Assembly (NCBI GenBank): GCA_049487715.1
Contig: CP150547.1
Location: forward strand, 434,001 to 498,000
DNA from: Pycnococcus provasolii
Taxonomy: Eukaryota; Chlorophyta; Pseudoscourfieldiophyceae; Pseudoscourfieldiales
Direction: 5' to 3'
Length of the DNA: 64,000 nt
The notes beneath the pieces were generated by a model. It was not told where the DNA came from and did no database searches. It was given only the letters and a program-made list of their open reading frames with translations. Each line of letters starts with the position of its first letter. The stretch's first letter is position 1. Made by a program: the position numbers and the translations under genes. Positions 8,581 to 17,095 of the stretch are shown here, one piece after another.

Positions 8581-11500
8581 TCATCTGCTCATGGACGGCG
8601 AGGGGTAACTTAAACCATTGCCTGGCGACGGGGTTGAGCGTCCACTGCTCATGCGACGATGTGGAGTTATGCCAGATTCGGCCAACGACACGCGAAGACG
8701 CTCAGCCTCAGCGTACCCTCGAATCTGATCCATCATCGCCCCGGCGGTTGCCTCGTATGCTCCAACACGCTTACGCAGGAATTCAAGAGCCTGGCTGACG
8801 CGACGCACTGCAAGGGGAACAGGAGTTGCTTCCGCAGCCGCACCATCCACAACAAGGTGCATGATGTCCATGCTCGAGACTGCATCACAGATTGCACCAG
8901 CTAACGCAGCCTCACGCTCCTCAGCCTCTGCATTGGACTCTGCACGAATGGTCTCGACTGCTTCTGCCGAAAGCGCACTCCGTGCTTGTGCGGTGAGTCG
9001 CTCTTTCATGCTGTGCAGCTCACGTTTCAGCTCGTCGTTTTCTTGCTTTACTTGACGATGCTTGTTTATGCGCTGCGAGAGGTTATTATGGCTCGTGAAC
9101 TCGCTCACCTCGTCTTCCAAATGCGATACGCGAGACTTGGTTTCCGCAAGCTCAGTCTCCTTTGACTCGAGTTCCGACTGCTGATTAGACGTCTGAGCAC
9201 GCATGACATCCATCTTAGCCACCGCGGTTATTTTGGCTTGAACAGCCTCCTGCAGTTCCTCAAGCCAGCGAAGACGCTCTCCACCAAGCTTGGAAATCTC
9301 ATCCTTGCTCCGTGCAAGTTGCATTTCCACTTCGTGACGTGCCTTCTCCGCTTGATCCACGCGAGCCTTCAGCTTTGGGTCAGGAGCTGGCGATGGTGGA
9401 GCGGACAACTCCGCCAACTTTTGCTGGAATAATCGGTCGCGGGACTCGAGGAGACGCTCGACATTCGCGACTCTCTCCTCTGCTTCCTTGCGCCGCTCTT
9501 TCATCTCAGAAATCTGGGTAAGACGCTTTGTTCCAAGAGCCTCAGCCCTGCTCACAGCCGATTCAAGATCAGTAGCTCGCTCGCGAGCCTCAGCTGCCTC
9601 CTCATGTGCAGTTTCTATGGCACTACGAAGCTTACCATTTTCATTCTCAAGCCGAGCGGCAGCTTCTCCAAGCTGAGTCGCCGCATCACGGGACTCCTGC
9701 GCCTCAGATACCAACGTCGCATTGCTTTCCTTCGTTTCCATCGTGGTGCGGCGAAGTTCGTCATTTTCCGTCTCGAGGTGCACAGCCTTGTCAAGCGATT
9801 CCTGTGCAGCCTGCAAAGACTCTGATGCACGCGCCTCTGCCATGGAAAGGGCTTGGCGCATCTCGTCATTTTCCACCACTGCTGCGGATGCCGTCTTGCG
9901 CAGCTCGCCATTCTCCGTCTCTAGATATGAAGCCTTCTCCAGCAACTCTGTTGCTCGCTCCTGATCCACAGATGCCGCCTCGCGCAGCCTGTCCGCTTCA
10001 GCCTCGAGTTTTGAAGCAAACTCAAGCGATTCCGACGCGCGCGCATCGGCAGCTGATGCCGCCTCGCGCAGCTCGCCGTTCTCCGCCTCGACCTGCGACG
10101 CCTTCTCGAGTGCTTCTGACGCGCGCGCATCGGCAGCTGATGCCACCTCGCGCAGCTCGCCGTTCTCCGCCTCGACCTGCGACGCCTTCTCGAGTGCTTC
10201 TGACGCGCGCGCATCGGCAGCTGATGCCGCCTCGCGCAGCTCGCCGTTCTCCGCCTCGACCTGCGACGCCTTCTCGAGTGCTTCTGACGCGCGCGCATCG
10301 GCAGCTGATGCCGCCTCGCGCAGCTCGCCGTTCTCCGCCTCGACCTGCGACGCCTTCTCGAGTGCTTCTGACGCGCGCGCATCGGCAGCTGATGCCGCCT
10401 CGCGCAGCTCGCCGTTCTCCGCCTCGACCTGCGACGCCTTCTCGAGTGCTTCTGACGCGCGCGCATCGGCAGCTGATGCCGCCTCGCGCAGCTCGCCGTT
10501 CTCCGCCTCGACCTGCGACGCCTTCTCGAGTGCTTCTGACGCGCGCACATCGGCAGCTGATGCCGCCTCGCGTAGCTCGCCGTTCTCCGCCTCGACCTGC
10601 GACGCCTTCTCGAGTGCTTCTGACGCGCGCGCATCGGCAGCTGATGCCGCCTCGCGTAGCTCGCCGTTCTCCGCCTCGACCTGCGACGCCTTCTCGAGTG
10701 CTTCTGACGCGCGCGCATCGGCAGCTGATGCCGCCTCGCGCAGCTCGCCGTTCTCCGCCTCGACCTGCGACGCCTTCTCGAGTGCTTCTGACGCGCGCGC
10801 ATCGGCAGCTGATGCCACCTCGCGCAGCTCGCCGTTCTCCGCCTCGACCTGTGACGCCTTCTCGAGTGCTTCTGACGCGCGCGCATCGGCAGCTGATGCC
10901 GCCTCGCGTAGCTCGCCGTTCTCCGCCTCGACCTGCGACGCCTTCTCGAGTGCTTCTGACGCGCGCGCATCGGCAGCTGATGCCGCCTCGCGTAGCTCGC
11001 CGTTCTCCGCCTCGACCTGCGACGCCTTCTCGAGTGCTTCTGACGCGCGCGCATCGGCAGCTGATGCCGCCTCGCGTAGCTCGCCGTTCTCCGCCTCGAC
11101 CTGCGACGCCTTCTCGAGTGCTTCTGACGCGCGCGCATCGGCAGCTGATGCCTTCTCCTGAAATCCTTCAGCTAATCTTTGTGCAGCGTGAGTCTCAGCT
11201 GTCTGAACAGCGACTTGATTTGTAGCGGTCTCTAATTCAGCGACTAGACTGCATCTAGCTTGATTCGCTTCTATGGCTTGTTTATCGGCCTCTTGTCGAA
11301 CAGAAACGAGCTCCTCCATTAATTCGGCGATTCTTGACTCTGATTTTGCTGTGGCCTCATCGAACGCTGACTTTGTATCAGCGAAAGCAGATCTTGTTTC
11401 AGCAAGCTCGCTTCTAAGTTCGGTGGTCGTCGCTTGGGCGCTCTCTGTTATTGTTGTCAAGTCTACGACCTGTGCCTCTGCGTTGGCTGCGCGATCGACC

Positions 11501-14481
11501 GCAGCTTGGTGAGCTTCACATACATCACCGTACGACTGCTGGAGTTCCAGCTTAAGCGCTTCAACGCGTTCAATCTCCTCGGAAAGTTCTTTGATTCGTT
11601 CAATCGCCTGCACATGCAATGCGGTGGTGTTTGCCAATTCAGTCTGTACGCCACCAAGTTCTTCTGATAACGTTGTCAAGTGATCGCTGAGTGCATCACG
11701 ACTTACTTGTAGATCATCGGCGCGGGTTGATTCGGCGTCGATTACCCTCGACGCGTCTGATAGGCGGGACAGCACATCTTCATGTTCGGATTGTAGTCTC
11801 GCATTCTCCTCTTGTAGCACATGCGTCTGACTCTGCCACTTTTCAGCCGTAGCGTTGGCCGCAGCGAGCTCATCGAGAAAGTGTGTGAGCCTACGTTCGA
11901 GCGCTTCATGAGCTTCGGTGGCAGCATTTCTCGAATCCAGCTGAGAGCGCGTCTCGTGATCGAGTGCCTTTCGTGCATCTTCCAGAGAAACTTCATATGC
12001 CGCAACCGCTTGTGCATGTCTTTGCTCGGACTCTTCCAGCGCATATTCGTACTCCTTACGAGTTCTCTGTGCACACTCGTCAACAGCCGCAGCAAGCACA
12101 CCACGCACGAACCCTCGCGCCGCACAGCGCGCCATTGCCAAAATGTCTTGATCTGGCTCACTTGACGAGACGGTGCCTCCTGTGGCAGCTTCCGCACGCT
12201 CAAGGATTGCAATGCACTCCGTGCGCAGCGCCGCAGCCTCGTCATTCATCCTTGCGATGACATCCGGTGCGGAGGAAGGGTACTCCGAAAGCTTTGCTGT
12301 CAGTACATGATTGTCATGTGCGAGTCGTACGATTTCAGGATGTGTGCGCCTCAGCCGCTGCGTCTCCTCCTTCAGTGTTTCCACCTCACCCTTCAAGGCG
12401 CGTAGTTCCTCCGCACCCTCCAGGCTCTCGCCGCCAGCAAGTTGCTTTTCAAGTGCCTTAATTCGCTCCTCGCGAAAGCGAGCCTTCATCTCGTGCGTCC
12501 GACTTTCGCCGTCGCGTAATTCTGCAAGCTTGGCGAGGTTTTCCGCCTTTGTCTGCTCCGCGGCAAGATTCGCGGCGAGCGCCGCCTCGCGACGTAGTGA
12601 GTCGAGTAACAATGCGCTAGAAGTTGTCACCTCGTCGCTGCTGCTTGCCACTGCCGTGCCACTGCACTTGCCAATCAGTGTGTGCATTGCATCATTCTCC
12701 GATCGAAGGCGTTTGACCTCCGCCTGCAAGTTTGCGATACGCGCAGCGAGCGCTGCGGATTGCCCCGATCCTTGACTCTCGTTCACCTTTGCGCGATTTT
12801 CCACAGTTTTGCAACGAGCGGCGAATCTCAGGCTTGAGAGCGTCTCGTGCGCGGAAGCACGAGCGCTGGATAGGTTCACCACGAATGCGGTCTTGGCGTT
12901 GCCTCCGAGCGAGTCCTGGAGCAGGTACGTGAGCTTGCTATCCCGGTAGCTTATGTGCTTCTGCTTCATTGCATTTGTTTTGGCCTTGGACTGCGCGTTT
13001 GAGAGATTGAGTATTACGAGGCCGAGGGCAGAGAGAGACTTATTAATCCCACTCGCCTCCTTGAGTCGCTCTCCACTGGCACCCGTCTTAGACTGGCGCT
13101 CGGATCCCGCAAGATCAACTAGGTGCAGCCTCGATGAGCGCACACGCCCATCCGCCAGCGTGCATGTGACCTCCAGGCTGCAGACGAGATGGCTACGACT
13201 TGACTCGCGATTCATGTTAGTCATGGCGACATGTCGATTCATTGAGCCCTGGCGAAGCCTGGCCATTGCTTCTGCCGCGCATGTAACTGGCAATTCTGTT
13301 ACGCCGATGACGCGAACTCCACCTCGCGAAGGGTCTTCGCGAAGCTGAAGGCTTTCTGCCCTCGGGGGTTGGACGGGTGTGGGAGGTGCGGATGTTTTTG
13401 ATGCCTCCTCCGTGATCTCGTCACTATCGCCAGCTTCCGAATCGCCATCAGCGGATGTGGTGGTGGCGGCAGGGCTCGCAGGCTGAGATGGCGCGGGCAT
13501 TTCAACGAGGAGGTCGTACACTGCCTCGCAGTAAATTTCGATCAGGCTCATGCTGACTGAATAGTGAGAACTCTCGGCATCACCAGCCTCAGCGATACGT
13601 GAGAAAAGTCGTTCGAAAACACGCGGTGCTAGGCCTCGGTTCGTGTGTCGAAGGGCGGCATAAGCGTCATCGCTATCGACGTCTGGCCCAATCATCGTAA
13701 ATGTCTTCCCAGAACCTGTCTGACCGTACGCCAATATCGCGGCATTAAACCCCGTGATGACGTTCTCGACGATCGGCCTTCCAATGCACGTGTACACGTC
13801 CGCCTGGCTGTGGCTGGAGTCCAGCACGCGGTCAAAGGTGAAGTTGTGCACCTGCGAGAGGTCGTTCCCGCCACCCGAGAGCGACGAAGCGATGCGAACC
13901 ACCTGATCTCCCGAGGCTGTGAGCGTGGTAGCGCCCTGTGCTTTCTCGCCGTGGGTCTGCGGCCTGACGCGTATGGCCACCTTGATTGTATCCTTTGACG
14001 CCTTGGAAGGCGTGCCACCATCCCCAGCGGCGGGTGGTGAGAAGAGCGATGCCACCGTGGCGTCTGCCGCTGGCGAAGGATTTGGCACGAGCGACGTCGT
14101 GTGAAGCCTTGGCGTTGTCGTCGCCTCCCGCTGCTGCGGCACCTTTTGTGCACTTCTCGGAGTCGTCGGCATGCCCGCGATATTCACGTTCCTCACAGCG
14201 AGCGGAGCTCGCGTCGGCGTTGTCGCCACCGTCGTTGACAACGACTTGGTACTACCTCCCGGCGTGAACGCGCGTCCAAACGCCAAACTTTTCGGCTGTG
14301 TCGGCGAAGAAGTCACACGCGGCGAGAGCGCCGATGGCGCGTCCACGAACGCCTGCAGGTAACCAGCTTGGTTGTTCCTGAGAGCCCGCCGCGACGACGG
14401 CGGGCGCAGCAGTGACGAGGGTGTGGTTGGCATGACGCGCGCACCACCTCTAGGTGTGGTCGGAGGCACGTCGTCCGCCAT
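8581..14481 (-). CDS. kinesin-12-like plus-end motor with long repetitive coiled coil
   Basis: This 1,966-residue protein has a kinesin motor at about residues 164-565. The P-loop is GQTGSGKT (253-260), switch I is in SSRSH, and switch II is LVDLAGSERQ. The stretch HISYRDSKLTYLLQDSLGGN and the Ser/Pro-rich N-terminal extension resemble the plant kinesin-12 (PAKRP1/POK) and animal KIF15 group. The rest is heptad-like coiled coil. Residues 1111-1474 consist of thirteen near-identical 28-residue units of the type ASAADARASEALEKASQ, with further decayed copies after them. There is a Ser/Pro-rich tail. The expected role is in the spindle or division-site microtubules. The subfamily is inferred from a few motifs only. 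No intron is visible. Confidence 0.93.
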   Translation of the reverse strand: MADDVPPTTPRGGARVMPTTPSSLLRPPSSRRALRNNQAGYLQAFVDAPSALSPRVTSSPTQPKSLAFGRAFTPGGSTKSLSTTVATTPTRAPLAVRNVNIAGMPTTPRSAQKVPQQREATTTPRLHTTSLVPNPSPAADATVASLFSPPAAGDGGTPSKASKDTIKVAIRVRPQTHGEKAQGATTLTASGDQVVRIASSLSGGGNDLSQVHNFTFDRVLDSSHSQADVYTCIGRPIVENVITGFNAAILAYGQTGSGKTFTMIGPDVDSDDAYAALRHTNRGLAPRVFERLFSRIAEAGDAESSHYSVSMSLIEIYCEAVYDLLVEMPAPSQPASPAATTTSADGDSEAGDSDEITEEASKTSAPPTPVQPPRAESLQLREDPSRGGVRVIGVTELPVTCAAEAMARLRQGSMNRHVAMTNMNRESSRSHLVCSLEVTCTLADGRVRSSRLHLVDLAGSERQSKTGASGERLKEASGINKSLSALGLVILNLSNAQSKAKTNAMKQKHISYRDSKLTYLLQDSLGGNAKTAFVVNLSSARASAHETLSSLRFAARCKTVENRAKVNESQGSGQSAALAARIANLQAEVKRLRSENDAMHTLIGKCSGTAVASSSDEVTTSSALLLDSLRREAALAANLAAEQTKAENLAKLAELRDGESRTHEMKARFREERIKALEKQLAGGESLEGAEELRALKGEVETLKEETQRLRRTHPEIVRLAHDNHVLTAKLSEYPSSAPDVIARMNDEAAALRTECIAILERAEAATGGTVSSSEPDQDILAMARCAARGFVRGVLAAAVDECAQRTRKEYEYALEESEQRHAQAVAAYEVSLEDARKALDHETRSQLDSRNAATEAHEALERRLTHFLDELAAANATAEKWQSQTHVLQEENARLQSEHEDVLSRLSDASRVIDAESTRADDLQVSRDALSDHLTTLSEELGGVQTELANTTALHVQAIERIKELSEEIERVEALKLELQQSYGDVCEAHQAAVDRAANAEAQVVDLTTITESAQATTTELRSELAETRSAFADTKSAFDEATAKSESRIAELMEELVSVRQEADKQAIEANQARCSLVAELETATNQVAVQTAETHAAQRLAEGFQEKASAADARASEALEKASQVEAENGELREAASAADARASEALEKASQVEAENGELREAASAADARASEALEKASQVEAENGELREAASAADARASEALEKASQVEAENGELREVASAADARASEALEKASQVEAENGELREAASAADARASEALEKASQVEAENGELREAASAADARASEALEKASQVEAENGELREAASAADVRASEALEKASQVEAENGELREAASAADARASEALEKASQVEAENGELREAASAADARASEALEKASQVEAENGELREAASAADARASEALEKASQVEAENGELREAASAADARASEALEKASQVEAENGELREVASAADARASEALEKASQVEAENGELREAASAADARASESLEFASKLEAEADRLREAASVDQERATELLEKASYLETENGELRKTASAAVVENDEMRQALSMAEARASESLQAAQESLDKAVHLETENDELRRTTMETKESNATLVSEAQESRDAATQLGEAAARLENENGKLRSAIETAHEEAAEARERATDLESAVSRAEALGTKRLTQISEMKERRKEAEERVANVERLLESRDRLFQQKLAELSAPPSPAPDPKLKARVDQAEKARHEVEMQLARSKDEISKLGGERLRWLEELQEAVQAKITAVAKMDVMRAQTSNQQSELESKETELAETKSRVSHLEDEVSEFTSHNNLSQRINKHRQVKQENDELKRELHSMKERLTAQARSALSAEAVETIRAESNAEAEEREAALAGAICDAVSSMDIMHLVVDGAAAEATPVPLAVRRVSQALEFLRKRVGAYEATAGAMMDQIRGYAEAERLRVSLAESGITPHRRMSSGRSTPSPGNGLSYPSPSMSR
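10060..11151 (-). repeat. 13 x 84-bp in-frame tandem repeat inside the kinesin gene
   Basis: Thirteen copies of an 84-bp unit are spaced exactly 84 bp apart, judged by the recurring CTCCGCCTCGACCTG at 10081, 10165 and so on to 11089. Copies differ at only a few positions, such as GCC/ACC and cgc/cgt. A diverged fourteenth copy lies at 9976-10059. Because 84 is divisible by 3 and the unit lacks stops in other frames, long spurious open frames appear on both strands. Confidence 0.97.
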
Positions 14482-14852
14482 GGCGACGGAGCAGGCGTTT
14501 ACAGGTTGGAGTGTTATGAGGTGCGGGCGTCACAGTGGGGTCTGTCGGAGGGGGATTTAAACGGGGCAGTGGGACCTGTTGTTAGGTAATAGACTACTAG
14601 GGTAGGTACCCCCTCGCCTTGTAATTCCCCGGGCTATCCACACTGTACCAACCCCCCAACGGCTAGTCGGCTACCCTTGCCCACAGGCTGGATCGGGTCC
14701 CATCCAACGGGTTGGTTTCGGTCGGGTGCGTACGGAACCTACTGCGTTTTCTTCAAAGGTTATTCCAGTCGTAGTATTTCGTTCTTACACTGATACTTTA
14801 TGATTCGGACTACGATAGTCTAGCGACGCGACGAGCACAGACGGAACCGCTC
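14482..14852. other. intergenic, kinesin promoter side
   Basis: No gene is visible in 371 bp. It separates the kinesin start from the 3' end of the DEG protease, both on the minus strand, so it should hold the kinesin promoter. It includes the recurring intergenic words TAGACTACTAGGG and ACTACGATAGTCTA. Confidence 0.4.
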
Positions 14853-16730
14853 TCACCACTTACCATCGGGTAATTCAGGACTGCGGTCGCGACTCACGCC
14901 GTACCGCTCGCTCACACGTTCAGCGCTCTCTGCCAGGTCCGAGACGTCAAGAACCACCAAGTACGGCGTCGCGCCGCTCAAGGTGGAACCACGAGCCAAC
15001 TCGACGCGAACGAAGCGCGTGTCACGGCTCGGCGCGTCCACGTAAGCCTGGTAAGCGTTGTCCATGCACTCCACAAAGCCGGACATCGAGTACACGTCCA
15101 CGCCATTCACAGCCTGAACCACCTCGAGGCCGATCGAGTCGAACGTGTATCCAGTGTTCGCTTCGTCAGACAATATCTGGCTTAGCACGACAATCTCCTC
15201 GCGACCTCCGCGCCTGACGCCGTAGAAGAACTCCTGCTGCAGACCCGCGGGTGCATCCTTCAGATCACGGCCCCAGCAGTGAAGAAAGTCGAGACTGAGA
15301 GGCTGGAATAGCAGGCCGCCGTAGATGACGAACGACGGCTTCACATCGTACTGGCTCCTCTGCACGAGAGGCACGTGCCTCTTAAGCTCGATGTCGAACG
15401 TCTTCTCCTCTAGCCCAGCCTGCCCATCCCCTCGGAGCAGCTTCACCTTAACCACGTCGCCGGCGTACTTGCCGTGCAAGTACGTCACCATTTCAAGTTT
15501 CTTATCCATATAAGATACGCTGCTGTCGCTCGCGATGGGTAGACCGTCTAGCTCGACAAGAATGTCGCCCGGACGAACGAGCTCGTCGACGCTGCTTCCC
15601 TGCTCGACATCCGCGACTAGAACGCCGACATTGCCCGGGAGGTACGTCTCATTCTTTCCGACATCCTTAGGCGATTTCGTCAAACCGATCATCGTACGCA
15701 GGCTATTATTCTGTAGCAGCTGCAAGCTCACGCCCAACACAGGCATTGCGAGCATGCTCTCGTCGTTCCCTAGGCAAAGAGCCGCATTCACGAAGCGCTG
15801 GCACAGCGAGCTGGGAACGGCGTGTCCTTGGTTCTCGGCGTAGCTAGTGCCGGCGTAGCTCTGGAACGCGACGCCGAGGATTGTGCCTGTGATCACATCT
15901 ATCAAAGGTCCTCCAGAATTACCGCTGTTGATGGCGGCATCGACGGTAAGCGCAAGTGCGCGTGACGTTCCGTGGCTATACGTCTGAACCTCGACCCGGC
16001 TGACGACACCCTCGGTGACGGAAAGCTCGTCGCCACCAACGGGAAAGCCAACCACGTGTATGGGAGTTCGAAGCGGCGGCAGGTAGTCCCGAGGTGCGAT
16101 AGTGAGAGGCTCGACATTCATGAATGCGTCCGGCTCTTCCGTGCCATCGTCTTTTCGCCGCACGGCGACAAGCGCAAGGTCCGCCTGGTGGAGCACGCTT
16201 ATGACGCGTCCTCGGTGCCGCTCCGTCATGTTGCTCATCTGCACCTCCACGAACGTGCAGTCGGCTACGACGTGAGCGGCGGTGAGAAATATGTGGTCGT
16301 CAGGAAAGCCCTGCTCGTTTGCCGTGGGTTTGCCACTCTCATCTTTCGTCAGCCGAAATCCGCTGTCGTCCCACGCTTTGCCCGCTTGCTTGATGAGCAC
16401 TCCGGAGCCGATGGACCGTTCCGCCGTTCGCTTCTGCCACGGGTTGAGCCAGTCTGGTCTCTGCGACGTCACGTGAAGCTTGACGACCGCGCCGTACCTT
16501 TGTTCGAGGTCGTCAATTTCCTCTATTTCTATCACCGACGCCGTCACAGCTTCGGCAACATCAACTGACGTCGCCGCCTCGGCCGATGCTGGAAGACACG
16601 CTAGGCCACCGCAGTGAGCACCACCGGGAGCGCCACCAGGAGCCGACTGGCGTTGTAAGCACCACCTAACCGAGTGCACACGTCCAGCACGACGACCCAG
16701 AGCCGTTCCTCGCGCCGAACGACACAACAT
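14853..16730 (-). CDS. DEG/HtrA-type serine protease with PDZ domain
   Basis: The 625-residue protein has a trypsin-like fold with the complete HtrA triad: His153 in LTAAHVVAD, Asp184 in QADLALVAV and Ser272 in NSGNSGGPL. The stretch VGGDELSVTEGVVSRVEV is typical of the plant DEG9/DEG10 group. A PDZ-like domain follows (GVLVADVEQGSSVDELVRPGD with ILVELDGLPI). The N-terminus is rich in Arg, Ser and Ala (MLCRSARGTALGRRAGRVHS), suggesting import into mitochondria or plastid. It should degrade damaged proteins without ATP. Family membership is firm; the compartment is inferred. Confidence 0.92.
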   Translation of the reverse strand: MLCRSARGTALGRRAGRVHSVRWCLQRQSAPGGAPGGAHCGGLACLPASAEAATSVDVAEAVTASVIEIEEIDDLEQRYGAVVKLHVTSQRPDWLNPWQKRTAERSIGSGVLIKQAGKAWDDSGFRLTKDESGKPTANEQGFPDDHIFLTAAHVVADCTFVEVQMSNMTERHRGRVISVLHQADLALVAVRRKDDGTEEPDAFMNVEPLTIAPRDYLPPLRTPIHVVGFPVGGDELSVTEGVVSRVEVQTYSHGTSRALALTVDAAINSGNSGGPLIDVITGTILGVAFQSYAGTSYAENQGHAVPSSLCQRFVNAALCLGNDESMLAMPVLGVSLQLLQNNSLRTMIGLTKSPKDVGKNETYLPGNVGVLVADVEQGSSVDELVRPGDILVELDGLPIASDSSVSYMDKKLEMVTYLHGKYAGDVVKVKLLRGDGQAGLEEKTFDIELKRHVPLVQRSQYDVKPSFVIYGGLLFQPLSLDFLHCWGRDLKDAPAGLQQEFFYGVRRGGREEIVVLSQILSDEANTGYTFDSIGLEVVQAVNGVDVYSMSGFVECMDNAYQAYVDAPSRDTRFVRVELARGSTLSGATPYLVVLDVSDLAESAERVSERYGVSRDRSPELPDGKW

Positions 16731-17095
16731 CGCAGGTTCGCGACGACAGACGGACGGGTCGGCGAAAGAAGTGGATAAGGAGGACGGGGCGGGGACGGGG
16801 CGAGGACGGGCAGACGGGGCGCATCGGGTCCATCGGGTCTACCTTTGGCGAGGGGCGAAGTAGTAGGGGTTGCGATTCCCCGTGCCCAACCCTTCAAAGA
16901 GGTGTGACAAAGCGGGAGGTCAACTGAACCTGTGAGGTTTGTCGTACTGTATACACTACGACTGTACTGTACATGTCCGGAACAGGTTTTAAAAATCAAT
17001 ATAATACTAGACTTATCATAGCTACAAAATATAGGTGTATAGAAACACTCATAAGGACACACGGTACGCACGCTCGTCGCACGTGCTGTTGTCAA
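16731..17095. other. intergenic, DEG protease promoter side
   Basis: No coding sequence is visible in 365 bp between two minus-strand genes. It includes an AT-rich stretch around 16990-17040 that stands out from the GC-rich surroundings, and the word GTAGTAGGGGTTG near 16860. Confidence 0.4.

Noticed and set aside
9606-11225. 539-residue open frame on the plus strand across the kinesin repeat, and a 405-residue one in another minus frame
   Set aside because: They exist only because the 84-bp unit has no stops in these frames. The kinesin frame is supported by the motor domain and heptad pattern.
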